Assembly: GCF_005876955.1 (NCBI RefSeq)
Contig: NZ_SSCL01000015.1
Location: forward strand, 29,272-93,271
DNA: 64,000 nt
DNA from: Sinomonas gamaensis
Lineage (GTDB): Bacteria > Actinomycetota > Actinomycetes > Actinomycetales > Micrococcaceae
Reading direction: 5' to 3'
Below are positions 25,276 through 34,112 of this stretch, piece by piece; the stretch's first letter is position 1, and every line of letters starts with the position of its first letter. The position numbers were made by a program, and so were the translations under genes. A model generated the notes under the pieces. It was given only the letters and a program-made list of their open reading frames with translations. It made no database searches and was not told where the DNA came from.

Positions 25276-27459
25276 ATGGCGGATTCTGAGATCCTGCACG
25301 TGGACGGCCCCGACGGCGCGCGGGAGGTCAAGCTGAGCAGCCCAGACAAGGTGCTGTGGCCCGGCGTCGAGGGCCGGGAGCCCCTGACCAAGCGCGACCT
25401 GGCCCACTATCTGATCTCGGTGGCATCGCCCTTTCTGCGGCTCAACGGCGACCGGCCCATGACCCTGCAGCGCTTCCCGGAAGGAATCGACGGCGAGGAG
25501 TTCTTCTCGAAGCGGCCGCCGCGGGGTGCGCCCTCCTATCTCAGGACGGTGACGTGCACCTATCCGTCCCACCGGCGCCATGACCAGCTCGTGTTCGATG
25601 AGGCCGCTGCGCTCGCGTGGGCGGCGCAGATGGGAACAGTCACCTTCCATCCGTGGCCGGTGCGCACGGCCAATCTGGATAACCCGGACGAGCTGCGGAT
25701 CGACCTCGATCCGCAGCCCGGGCGCGATTTCCGGGACGCCGTCACAGCCGCACTGGCGCTGCGCGAGGTCATGGCCGAGGCTGGCCTCAAGGCTTACGCG
25801 AAGACCTCGGGCAACCGAGGCGTCCACGTCTACGCACGCATCCGGCCCACGCACGAGTTCCTTCATGTGCGGCACGCCGTCATCGGGATTGCACGCGAAC
25901 TGGAGCGCCGCATGCCGGACCTCGTGACCACCTCGTGGTGGAAGGAGGAACGCGGCGAGCGGGTCTTCGTCGACTTCAACCAGGCGAACCGCGACCGGAC
26001 GATCGCTGCCGCGTACTCGCCTCGGCCCCTCCCGCATGCGCCGGTCTCGACCCCGCTGACCTGGGACGAGCTGCGGGACGCCGACCCGCGCGACTTCACG
26101 GTCCGCACGGTTCCCGCGCTCGTGGCCGCCCGCGGCTGCCCGTGGGCCGATATCGACGACGCGCCGGGGGACATCTCGGGTGCCCTCGCCTTGTGGGACG
26201 CGGACCTCGAGCGCGGGCTCGGGGAGCTCAACTTCCCACCGGACTACCCCAAGATGCCCGGCGAGCCACCGCGGGTGCCGCCGAGCAAGCGCAAGGCGGA
26301 CCGAGCCGACGAGGACTATTCGGCGCCCAAAGCCGAGCGCGACGCCGAGTGGGGCACGGCGATCGCCCCACCGTACGGGCCGATGCTGGCCAAGCCGGTG
26401 AAGAAGCTCCCGGTCGGCGAGTACCTGTACGAGCCCAAGTGGGATGGCTTCCGCTCGATCGTGTGGCGCTCCGGCGATCGGGTGGAGATCGGATCGCGCA
26501 ATGCCCTGCCCATGACGCGCTACTTCCCGGAGCTCGTCGAGGCCATCGTCGCGAACTTCCCCGACCACTCGGTGATCGACGGCGAAATCGTCCTCGTTGA
26601 CCCGGAGACCGGCGACCGGCTCAACTTCGATGCTCTTCAGCAGCGAATTCACCCCGCGGCTTCCCGCATCGCCAAGCTGAGCGCCGCGACGCCCGCGAGC
26701 TTCGTGGCCTTCGACCTGCTCGCCTTGGGCCAGACGAACTACGTGGAGCGTCCGTTCCGTGAGCGGCGCGCGGCTCTTGAGGAGGCCCTCAAGGACGCCA
26801 AGCCCCCGGTCTACCTCACTCAGGCGACCAAGGACCCCGCCCTCGCGCTGGAGTGGTTCAGCTCATTCGAGGGCGCCGGCCTGGATGGCGTCGTCGCCAA
26901 GCCTCTCGGAGAGCTCTACGCCGAGGACAAGCGGGTGATGTCCAAGCTCAAGCACGAACGGACGGCCGATTGCGTCCTTGCCGGCTACCGGCCTTACAAG
27001 GACGAGCCCGGCGCGATCGGATCCCTGCTCCTGGGCCTGTACAACGCCCAGGGCCAGCTCAATTCGGTGGGCGTCGTCGGGGCGTTTCCACTGGCCCGGC
27101 GCAAGGAGCTGTTCGAGGAGCTGCAGCCGCTCGTGACCACGTTCGAGGGGCACCCTTGGGCCTGGGCGCAGCCGGCCGCGGTGCTGCCGGACAACCGCGA
27201 CCAGTCGGCACCGCGCACCCCCACGGCGGCGGCGCGCTCGCGCTGGAATGCGGACAAGGACCTCTCGTTCGTCCCGCTGAGGCCGGAGCGCGTCGTCGAG
27301 GTCAAGTACGACCACATGGAGGGCGAGCGGTTCCGCCACACGGCGCAATGGGTCCAATGGCGCCCGGACCGCTCACCGGAATCGTGCACCTATGACCAGC
27401 TCGAGGAACCCGTCAGCTACGACCTCTCCTCGGTCCTGTCCGGGGAACGGCCCGCCTAG
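25276..27459 (+). CDS. ligD: Polymerase-ligase LigD for non-homologous end joining
   Basis: The 727-residue protein has an N-terminal archaeo-eukaryotic primase-like polymerase domain (about residues 10-300, metal-site RIDLDPQPGRDF and TSGNRGVHVY). A linker of charged residues leads to an ATP-dependent ligase domain (about 365-715) whose nucleotidyl Lys388 is in EPKWDGFR, with VIDGEIVL further on. Together with Ku it repairs double-strand breaks. No phosphoesterase domain is present, unlike the three-domain mycobacterial LigD. No Ku gene lies in the window. Start chosen by the leaderless-type -10. Confidence 0.9.
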   Translation: MADSEILHVDGPDGAREVKLSSPDKVLWPGVEGREPLTKRDLAHYLISVASPFLRLNGDRPMTLQRFPEGIDGEEFFSKRPPRGAPSYLRTVTCTYPSHRRHDQLVFDEAAALAWAAQMGTVTFHPWPVRTANLDNPDELRIDLDPQPGRDFRDAVTAALALREVMAEAGLKAYAKTSGNRGVHVYARIRPTHEFLHVRHAVIGIARELERRMPDLVTTSWWKEERGERVFVDFNQANRDRTIAAAYSPRPLPHAPVSTPLTWDELRDADPRDFTVRTVPALVAARGCPWADIDDAPGDISGALALWDADLERGLGELNFPPDYPKMPGEPPRVPPSKRKADRADEDYSAPKAERDAEWGTAIAPPYGPMLAKPVKKLPVGEYLYEPKWDGFRSIVWRSGDRVEIGSRNALPMTRYFPELVEAIVANFPDHSVIDGEIVLVDPETGDRLNFDALQQRIHPAASRIAKLSAATPASFVAFDLLALGQTNYVERPFRERRAALEEALKDAKPPVYLTQATKDPALALEWFSSFEGAGLDGVVAKPLGELYAEDKRVMSKLKHERTADCVLAGYRPYKDEPGAIGSLLLGLYNAQGQLNSVGVVGAFPLARRKELFEELQPLVTTFEGHPWAWAQPAAVLPDNRDQSAPRTPTAAARSRWNADKDLSFVPLRPERVVEVKYDHMEGERFRHTAQWVQWRPDRSPESCTYDQLEEPVSYDLSSVLSGERPA

Positions 27460-27492
27460 CCCGAACTCGACTGCGTAGCGGCACGCCGCCAG

Positions 27493-27498
27493 TAGGCT
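27493..27498 (+). promoter_or_regulatory. Leaderless -10 element for the PBP gene
   Basis: TAGGCT lies exactly six bases before the GTG at 27505 and no Shine-Dalgarno sequence is present. Confidence 0.5.
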
Positions 27499-27504
27499 AG
27501 GTCG

Positions 27505-29517
27505 GTGGGGAACATTCGCATCGCTGCTCTTGTCGTGTCCGTCGCCCTCCTCAGTGCCGTCCTGACCTCATGCGATGACGGCTCCAAGGCCGCCGCCGAG
27601 AAGGCCGCGGGGCAGGTTTCAAGCGCCATCGCCTCCCTCGACGTCTCCCACGCGCCGATTCTGGGCACTGACGCCGGTGCGGCCCAGTCCCAGCTCAAGG
27701 ACATCGTCGGGGGGCTCGGAGACATCAAGCCCAAGGTGAGCGCCGGGCAGGCGAGCACGAACAATGGCACGACGACGGTACCGCTCGCCTATGAATGGGA
27801 GCTCTCGGGCCAGCAGTGGAAATACACGACGACGGCCCAGGTCGCCCAGGAGGGCGGCAACTGGGGGGTCCGCTGGTCGCCTGACCTCCTTGCCCCTGGC
27901 CTGAAGGCGGGCGAAGTCCTGGCCGTCAAGTCCGCGGCTCCCCCACGGGCGGACATCCTCGGCTCAGGGGATGCGCCGCTTGTGACCATGCGCCCAGTCA
28001 AGCGCGTCGGCATCGACAAGACCTTCGTCGGCGCGGATCGCCTCGACGCGTCGGCTCGGGCGCTCGCTTCCCTCGTGGGGATCGACCCGGGCGAATACGC
28101 GAAGCAGGCGGCCGCCTCCGGCCCCAAGGCCTTCGTCCAGGCGATCGTCGTGCGGGACACGCCCGACAGGAAGCCCACCGACGAACAGCTCGGCGCCATT
28201 CCCGGCGCCTTCGCGCTGAGCGACACCTTGCCGCTCGCGCCGACGCGCGAGTTCGGCCGCGCCGTCCTCGGGACCGTGGGACAGGCAACGGCGGAGCAGA
28301 TCGAGAAGTCGGACGGCGAACTTCAGGCGGGAGACCTGACAGGGGCTGGGGGTCTCGAGCAGAAGTACGATGATCAGCTTCGCGGCAAGGACGGTGTCAC
28401 TGTGCTCGCCGTCGCTCAGGGGAGCGCCGCCTCCTCGGCGCCGACCGCGAGCGGCGGGGCGTCGCCGTCGTCCGCTCCCTCCACGGCCCCCTCGCAGCAG
28501 GCGGGGACCCGCATGCTCTTCTCGAGCGCCCCTCAGCCGGGCAAACCCGTCCGCACCACCATCGACCCGCGCCTGCAGCAGCTCGCGGACGACACGCTCG
28601 CATCGGTGGGGCCGGCCTCCGCCATTGTCGCGATCAGGCCCTCGGACGGCTCGGTGCTCGCCGCCGCGAGCGGTCCCGGCAGCAACGGATACAACACGGC
28701 GATGCTCGGCCAATACGCCCCCGGTTCGATCTTCAAGACCGTCGACTCGCTCGCCCTCCTCAGGCAAGGCGCAACGCCGGATCTCCCCGTCCAGTGCACG
28801 CCGACCCTGACCGTGGACGGGAAGACCTTCCAGAACGCCACCGGATATCCGGCGGACCACCTCGGCACGATCTCCCTCCGGGACGCCTATGCGCACTCGT
28901 GCAACACGGCCTTCATCTCGCAGCGCGACAAGGTGACGCAGGAGCAGCTCGCCGCGTCGGCGTCGTCGCTCGGCGTCGGCATCGAGGCGCCGCTGCTCGG
29001 CGCCGACGGCTTCCTCGGCTCGGTGCCTCCCGACGCGGCGTCGGCGACCGAGCACGCCGCGTCCATGATCGGCCAAGGCAAGATCCTGATGTCCCCGCTC
29101 GCGGCGGCGGTCATGGCCGCCTCGGTGCAGAAGGGGTCCGTCGTCTCGCCGCGGCTCGTGCTGAACGTCGGCGAGGACGAGGAAGAGCCGAGCGGGAGCG
29201 CGTCTCCGAGCCCGACCACCAAGGCCGGGGGCGGCTCCAAGCCCGTCACCCAGACCGAGGCGGCAGCGCTCCAGGACATGATGCGGGCCGTGGTCACGAG
29301 CGGCCACGCCGGCTTCCTCCTCTCCGTCCCGGGAGCGCCCGTGGGTGCCAAGACGGGCACCGCCGAATTCGGAAGCGACAACCCGCCGAAGACGCATGCC
29401 TGGATCATCGGAACGCACGGCGACCTCGCCGTCGCCGTCTTCGTCGACGAGGGCGGCCTCGGCGCCACCGTCTCCGGCCCGCTGCTGACCAACTTCCTCA
29501 CGAAGGCCGGTCAATGA
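27505..29517 (+). CDS. MecA-like penicillin-binding transpeptidase lipoprotein
   Basis: The 670-residue protein begins with a lipoprotein signal ending in the lipobox LTSC. An NTF2-like MecA_N domain (about 30-150) follows, then a PBP dimerisation domain. The transpeptidase domain has SIFK (nucleophile Ser408), SCN (465-467) and KTG (616-618). It cross-links peptidoglycan outside the membrane as a class B PBP. A Ser/Pro/Ala linker and a Glu/Ser-rich insert (EDEEEPSGSASPSP) break the conserved parts. It is translated with the MFS gene that follows through an ATGA overlap. Confidence 0.9.
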   Translation: MGNIRIAALVVSVALLSAVLTSCDDGSKAAAEKAAGQVSSAIASLDVSHAPILGTDAGAAQSQLKDIVGGLGDIKPKVSAGQASTNNGTTTVPLAYEWELSGQQWKYTTTAQVAQEGGNWGVRWSPDLLAPGLKAGEVLAVKSAAPPRADILGSGDAPLVTMRPVKRVGIDKTFVGADRLDASARALASLVGIDPGEYAKQAAASGPKAFVQAIVVRDTPDRKPTDEQLGAIPGAFALSDTLPLAPTREFGRAVLGTVGQATAEQIEKSDGELQAGDLTGAGGLEQKYDDQLRGKDGVTVLAVAQGSAASSAPTASGGASPSSAPSTAPSQQAGTRMLFSSAPQPGKPVRTTIDPRLQQLADDTLASVGPASAIVAIRPSDGSVLAAASGPGSNGYNTAMLGQYAPGSIFKTVDSLALLRQGATPDLPVQCTPTLTVDGKTFQNATGYPADHLGTISLRDAYAHSCNTAFISQRDKVTQEQLAASASSLGVGIEAPLLGADGFLGSVPPDAASATEHAASMIGQGKILMSPLAAAVMAASVQKGSVVSPRLVLNVGEDEEEPSGSASPSPTTKAGGGSKPVTQTEAAALQDMMRAVVTSGHAGFLLSVPGAPVGAKTGTAEFGSDNPPKTHAWIIGTHGDLAVAVFVDEGGLGATVSGPLLTNFLTKAGQ

Positions 29518-30782
29518 ACCTCCCAGAGGACCAGCCCTTGACCGCAGCCTCAGCCACCCAGCCGGATCGAGCCCTCATCCGCCGTGCCGCCATCGCGACC
29601 TTCGTCATCTTCGCGACCAACGGATTCATCTTCGCCAGCTGGGCAGCGCGCATTCCCGCCGTCACCGAGACGCTGACGCTCTCGACCGGCGAAATGGGGC
29701 TGGTCCTGCTCATCGGCGCGATCGGGTCGCTGTGTGCCATGCCGCTGGTCGGGCCGGTTTCCTCGAAGGTCGGGATCATCCGGACCGTCCGGCTAGGGGG
29801 CGTGCTCGCGGTCGCCGCCGGCGGCACCCTCGCCGCGGGCCTTCTGGCCCACTCGGTGGTGGTGGTCGCGGCCGGGCTCGCGGTCTTCGGCGTGGGCATC
29901 GCGTTCTGGGACGTGGCGCAGAACATCGAGGGCGCGGACGTCGAGCACCGCCTGGGCCGGACGATCATGCCGCAGTTCCACGCGGGCTTCAGCGGCGGCG
30001 CCGTGCTCGGCGCGCTCGTGGGGGCCGCCCTGAGCGCGCTCGGTGTCCCGCTGCCGACGCACCTCGCGGCGATCATGATCGCGGTCCTCATCATCATGAT
30101 CCTCGTGCCGCGGCACTTCCTGCCGCTCACTCAGCACGAGATGCCAGCCGCCGTCGAGCTAACCGCCGAGGCAGCGGCCGACGGCGTGTCCCCGGCTCCC
30201 GCACCGAAGGAACCGGGCGGGGCGCTCGCCGCGTGGACCCACCGGCGCACGCTGCTCATCGGCGTCGTCGTGCTCGGGGCAACGCTCACGGAAGGCGCCG
30301 GCAACGACTGGATCTCGAAGGGCGTGGTCGACGGCCTCGGCTCGAGCGAGGCCGCAGGGGCCGGGCTGTTTGCCCTGTTCGTGGGGGCCATGACGGTGGC
30401 CCGCTGGTTCGGCGGCCGCATCATCGACCGACTCGGGCGCGTCACGGCGTTGCGGCTCAGCATGGTTTCGGCCCTCGTGGGGCTTGCCCTGTATTCCCTC
30501 TCGGGCATGTACTGGTTGTCTGCCCTCGGGGCACTCCTGTGGGGCCTCGGGGCCGCGCTCGCCTTCCCGATGGGCATGTCCGCGGCTTCGGATGATCCCC
30601 GGCACGCGGCCGCCCGAGTCTCGGTGGTTTCGACCATCGGCTACATAGCGTTCCTCGCGGGCCCGCCGTTCCTCGGCTTCCTCGGCGATCGCGTGGGCCT
30701 GCGCTTTGCGCTCCTGGCCATCCTCGTGCCGATCGCCGTCGCGCTCGTGCTCGCGGGTGCCACCCGCCGCGAAGAGGCATAG
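29514..30782 (+). CDS. MFS transporter (fucose-permease-like)
   Basis: The ATG at 29514 overlaps the PBP stop. The 422-residue protein has 12 hydrophobic segments and a central cytoplasmic loop around residues 215-240 (TAEAAADGVSPAPAPKEPG). The pattern ASWAARIPAVTETLTLS near the start is shared by actinobacterial sugar/drug MFS proteins of the FucP/YbjJ group. Membrane carrier; substrate unknown. Co-expression with a cell-wall transpeptidase is seen from the overlap, but a functional link is not established. Confidence 0.85.
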   Translation: MNLPEDQPLTAASATQPDRALIRRAAIATFVIFATNGFIFASWAARIPAVTETLTLSTGEMGLVLLIGAIGSLCAMPLVGPVSSKVGIIRTVRLGGVLAVAAGGTLAAGLLAHSVVVVAAGLAVFGVGIAFWDVAQNIEGADVEHRLGRTIMPQFHAGFSGGAVLGALVGAALSALGVPLPTHLAAIMIAVLIIMILVPRHFLPLTQHEMPAAVELTAEAAADGVSPAPAPKEPGGALAAWTHRRTLLIGVVVLGATLTEGAGNDWISKGVVDGLGSSEAAGAGLFALFVGAMTVARWFGGRIIDRLGRVTALRLSMVSALVGLALYSLSGMYWLSALGALLWGLGAALAFPMGMSAASDDPRHAAARVSVVSTIGYIAFLAGPPFLGFLGDRVGLRFALLAILVPIAVALVLAGATRREEA

Positions 30783-30789
30783 CGCCCCG

Positions 30790-30827
30790 CGGCGCCCCCT
30801 CCGCAAGCGGAAGCGGAGGGAGCGCCG
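30790..30827. terminator. Bidirectional hairpin between convergent genes
   Basis: A 15-bp stem with one mismatch (30790-30804 with 30813-30827) lies between the MFS stop and the copC-like stop. Convergent placement fits a two-way terminator. Confidence 0.6.
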
Positions 30828-30832
30828 AAGGG

Positions 30833-31387
30833 TCAGCCCTCGCTCGTGGCCCTCAGCGCGCGGCGGACAAAGTAGCCGAGCGCCACGATCGCGGCCAGCA
30901 CCAGGATCCCCACGACGATCGCCCACACGGGGACATCGACGGCGGAGCCTTGGCTCGCAGGGGCGGACGCCGTCGGACTCGCGGCAGGTGCAGCCGCGCT
31001 CGGGGATCCGCTGCCCGCGGCCGTCGCCGTGAACGTGAACGTGCCCTCGATCGGATGCGAGTCGGAGGACACCACCCGCCACACCACGGTGTAAGTGCCA
31101 GCCGGGGCGCCAGGCTTGATCGCCTGGCTGACGTTGTTGTCCACCACCTGAGCAGGGCCGTCGGCCTGATTCGCGCCGGTCGCGTCCTTGACGAGAATCT
31201 CGGTCCCGATGGCGATCGGCGTGTGATCGTACGTGAGGACGATCGAGGCCGGGACGGAGGCGACCGTCGACCCGTTGGCGGGGTTCGTCGACTCCAGGAC
31301 GTCGTGCGCTTGAGCGGCGCTCGCCGGAAGCGCAAGCGCGGCCGCAAGCCCGACGACGACGGCAGCCCGAGTCCAGAGCCTCCTCAT
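30833..31387 (-). CDS. CopC-domain copper-binding membrane protein
   Basis: The ATG at 31387 joins the upstream stop in a TGATG. The 184 residues comprise a signal peptide ending near AQA, a CopC beta-sandwich whose mature end starts AHDVLESTNPANGS (the N-terminal His is a usual Cu(II) ligand), a Ser/Ala linker, and one C-terminal membrane helix with a basic tail. It probably buffers copper outside the membrane. It is the last gene of a three-gene reverse operon with a YcnI protein and a membrane protein. Confidence 0.86.
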   Translation of the reverse strand: MRRLWTRAAVVVGLAAALALPASAAQAHDVLESTNPANGSTVASVPASIVLTYDHTPIAIGTEILVKDATGANQADGPAQVVDNNVSQAIKPGAPAGTYTVVWRVVSSDSHPIEGTFTFTATAAGSGSPSAAAPAASPTASAPASQGSAVDVPVWAIVVGILVLAAIVALGYFVRRALRATSEG

Positions 31388-32130
31388 CACTTGTCAGCCT
31401 TGCGGCGTCCGGCCAGAACGAGCGCGAGCGCCGCCGCGCCGAGGATGGCCCCGAGGGCGCCGAGCACCAGACCCCAGACGCCCGCGACGTCGCTCGTCTG
31501 CGAAGCCGCCGTGGCCGTCGTCGTGCCTTGGGCGACCGCAGCTGAGGTGCTGGTGCTCGGCGCCGGAGTCGCGTCGTCAGCCGCCGTCGTCGTGAAGGAC
31601 GGGGCCGGGTGCTTCGGCTCGGGCTGGCCGTCCTGGGCCGTCTCGTCCCAGTTCACCACCGAGCCGTCCGTGTACGTCTGGGCAGCGGGAAGCACCACTT
31701 TCGTTCCCGCGGCCGGCAGTTTGCCGACGGAGAGGGAGAAGGTCTGGTACTGGTTCTGGCCGATCTCGTGCGCAGCGTCATTCGCGGTCCAGACCACCGA
31801 GGTCGGCGCCTTGGTGACGGTCGAGCCGCCCACGGTAACCGGCTTCGGGAGCTCGCTGGTGATGACTTGGGCGGTCCAGCCGTCGATCTGCTTGACCGAG
31901 ACTGACGTGAACGGGGTGTCGGTGGGCAGCTTGACCTCGAGCTTGTTCGTCTTGGCCGTCGCCGACTCGTTCGGGACGTTGAGCGTCAGGTGGGAGTAGC
32001 CGTTGGCGCCGGTGTCGTCGGGGTTGACGGTGACGTGCGCAGAGGCGGCGCCGGCGCCCAGAGCAACCATCGCGGCGGTCGTTGCGGCGGTGCCGACCAG
32101 CGTGAGGGTACGGCGGAGGGACTTCTTCAT
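31387..32130 (-). CDS. YcnI/DUF1775 copper-binding protein
   Basis: The 247-residue product has a signal peptide and a mature sequence beginning AHVTVNPDD. The N-terminal His there is the known copper ligand of YcnI. The DUF1775 beta domain carries VPNESATAKTNKLEVKLP and VVWTANDAAHEIG. A Thr/Ala-rich linker and a C-terminal membrane helix with RRKADK follow. The start is ATG 32130, with an in-frame ATG at 32139 also possible; GAAGG lies 11 bases from the first. Its stop overlaps the CopC gene, so both work together in extracytoplasmic copper handling. Confidence 0.86.
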   Translation of the reverse strand: MKKSLRRTLTLVGTAATTAAMVALGAGAASAHVTVNPDDTGANGYSHLTLNVPNESATAKTNKLEVKLPTDTPFTSVSVKQIDGWTAQVITSELPKPVTVGGSTVTKAPTSVVWTANDAAHEIGQNQYQTFSLSVGKLPAAGTKVVLPAAQTYTDGSVVNWDETAQDGQPEPKHPAPSFTTTAADDATPAPSTSTSAAVAQGTTTATAASQTSDVAGVWGLVLGALGAILGAAALALVLAGRRKADK

Positions 32131-32221
32131 GGTTTGCATAGCCTTCGGTACTGACGGGCACGGCTGTGCCCGGGAGGGACGGAGGAACTTCGCGCGGGGC
32201 GCGAGTGAGCTGAGGGACGCC

Positions 32222-32812
32222 TCAGGCGACCGCGGGCGACTGCGGGGGCCCACGCCGCGCAGGCAGGCACAGTGTGCGCCAGGCCGGAGAGAGAGGTTCC
32301 TCGGAGAAGGCCGGAAGGGCCGGAGCCGGGTGGGGGGCGAACGCTGCGAGCAGTCGGACCAGGGGCGTCAGCCATGCGAGCAGCGCCCATAGCGCCTGCT
32401 CGCCGCGGGCGAGCACAAGCGCGGTCGCGATCGTGGCAAAGATGTGCCCGACGAGCATGAGGGCGCTGTCGCCGTGGAGGTGATCACTCGTGCTTGGCGC
32501 GGAGAGCGCGGCGAGGACATGCACGTGGCTCGCGGACGGCGGAGGCGCGGCGGACGCTGAGACTGAGAGTGCGTCGAACGCCCAGTGCAGCCCCAGCTGA
32601 CCCGCGCCCAGCATGCCGAGCATGACGACCACTGAGATCTTGCGCCCCGCCAGCGCGATGGCGGGCACGAGGACGAGGGCGAGGATTCCGACCACGATGA
32701 GCGGGTCGGGGAGCGCGCCCCCGCCAGCCACGTGGGCCCCGGCGGCGAGGAAGACGGTGGCTCCGCCGACGACGGCGGCACGGGCGAGCCTGAACAGGGC
32801 ACGCATGCTCAC
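32222..32812 (-). CDS. Membrane protein with His-rich loop, copper operon
   Basis: This 196-residue protein has about four hydrophobic segments and a loop containing several His (SASHVHVLAAL, SDHLHGDSAL). It starts at GTG 32812, set by GGAAGG a few bases upstream. It is the first gene of the reverse operon with YcnI and CopC homologues. Position and His content suggest a copper-related membrane role, which is an inference. I do not recognise a named family with certainty. Confidence 0.65.
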   Translation of the reverse strand: MSMRALFRLARAAVVGGATVFLAAGAHVAGGGALPDPLIVVGILALVLVPAIALAGRKISVVVMLGMLGAGQLGLHWAFDALSVSASAAPPPSASHVHVLAALSAPSTSDHLHGDSALMLVGHIFATIATALVLARGEQALWALLAWLTPLVRLLAAFAPHPAPALPAFSEEPLSPAWRTLCLPARRGPPQSPAVA

Positions 32813-32825
32813 ACCGCCTTCCGTC

Positions 32826-32874
32826 GACAGGGGAAGCCACTAGGACAGGGGAAGCCATCAGGACAGGAGAAGCC
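32826..32874. repeat. 18-bp tandem repeat before the copper operon
   Basis: GACAGGGGAAGCCACTAG, GACAGGGGAAGCCATCAG and a partial GACAGGAGAAGCC stand head to tail, about 2.7 copies, directly upstream of the GTG at 32812. They may be operator iterons for the copper operon or a simple repeat. Confidence 0.6.
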
Positions 32875-32944
32875 CCATCGGCAACTGTCACTACTCTACG
32901 GATGGGCGCCGACACGTGGGGAATCGGCCGAGGATTTCGGTGGT

Positions 32945-34081
32945 TCAGATCGTCTGCGTCAAGGCCTGCAGGCCGAGGCTGGCGAGGGCTACCGCCACCC
33001 ACAGCAAGCCGCCGAGCACGAGCGGCCGCGGACCGGCCTTGCGCATCTCGGCGAACCGGAGGCTGAGGCCGATGCCCGCAAGGGCGACCGTGATGAGGAA
33101 GGTCCCGAATGCTGACAGCCCGGGATGCCATGCGGGCGGGATGGCGCCGACCGTGTCGAGACCGGCTGCGATGAGGAAGCCGATGAGGAAGGCCGGGACC
33201 ATCCGGCGCCAGGGCATGCGGGCTGGGAGGCCGTGACCGTCCACTCGCATGCGGCGGGCACGCAGGGCAGCGAGGACCATGACGATGGGGATGATCATGA
33301 GCGAGCGCGTGAGCTTGACGACGATCGCATACGAGGCCGCCCCGCCACCGTAGCTCGCCGCCGCGGCGACGACCGAGGAGGTGTCGTTGACGGCCGTGCC
33401 GCTCCACAGGCCGAACGAGTGGGCGCTGAGGCCGAGCAGATGGCCGATGGGCGGGAACAGGAGAACGGCCGCGATGTTGAACGTGAAGATCGTGCCGATC
33501 GCGTAGGCGACATCCGACTCTTTCGGCTTGATCGCGGCAGAAGTCGCCGCGATCGCCGATGCTCCGCAGATCCCCGTCCCGACCCCGATGAGGGTGCGGG
33601 TGTCGGGGTCGAGCCCGAGCAGGCGGCCCAGGAGCGCCGCGCCGCCGAGCGCCACTGCCAGGGTCCCGAGCATGACAGGAAGGGAGCTTCCGCCGACCTG
33701 CGCGACCTGCTGCAGGGAGAGGCCCGTTCCGAGCACCACAACGGCGGCCTGCAGCACGTGGGTCCCAGCGGCGCGGTACCCGGCCCTCCACATATGGCCC
33801 CTGAGCGGACGGATGAGGGTGGCCGCGAGCAACCCGAGCAGAATGCCGAACACGGGTCCGCCAATGAGCGGCGCGGTCTGCCCCAAGAGGGTCGCGGCGA
33901 GGGCCACGGCGACCGCGACCGCGAGGCCGGGGAGCGCCCTCAAGAGGGCAGTGCGGTTCTTCGTCAGTTCCGACTCCGACCTTGGTGCTGGCAGGCCTGA
34001 CGTGTCGCTGACGGAGTTCACGTATTCCACTTTGTACCCAATTCGTACTCGCCAGTAGAGGGCGATTGGGCATGGGGGCAT
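32945..34081 (-). CDS. YeiH-family putative sulfate exporter
   Basis: The 378-residue membrane protein has about ten hydrophobic helices and the UPF0324/YeiH signature region (IGGPVFGILLGLL, GTGICGASAIAATSAAIKPKESDVAYAIG, and GLWSGTAVNDTSSVVAAAASYG). Members have been linked to sulfate or sulfonate-derived anion export, often beside LysR regulators, none of which is here. The start is uncertain. No ribosome site precedes the ATG at 34081, and a GTG at 34030 is nearer the first helix. Confidence 0.8.
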   Translation of the reverse strand: MPPCPIALYWRVRIGYKVEYVNSVSDTSGLPAPRSESELTKNRTALLRALPGLAVAVAVALAATLLGQTAPLIGGPVFGILLGLLAATLIRPLRGHMWRAGYRAAGTHVLQAAVVVLGTGLSLQQVAQVGGSSLPVMLGTLAVALGGAALLGRLLGLDPDTRTLIGVGTGICGASAIAATSAAIKPKESDVAYAIGTIFTFNIAAVLLFPPIGHLLGLSAHSFGLWSGTAVNDTSSVVAAAASYGGGAASYAIVVKLTRSLMIIPIVMVLAALRARRMRVDGHGLPARMPWRRMVPAFLIGFLIAAGLDTVGAIPPAWHPGLSAFGTFLITVALAGIGLSLRFAEMRKAGPRPLVLGGLLWVAVALASLGLQALTQTI

Positions 34082-34112
34082 GCTCTGCTGATATGAGTGC
34101 GGAGGATATTGG

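Noticed and set aside
28794..29513. N-terminal extension of the MFS protein at 29514
   Set aside because: The extension lies inside the PBP gene in another frame and is Arg-rich. The ATGA overlap and first membrane helix fix the start at 29514.
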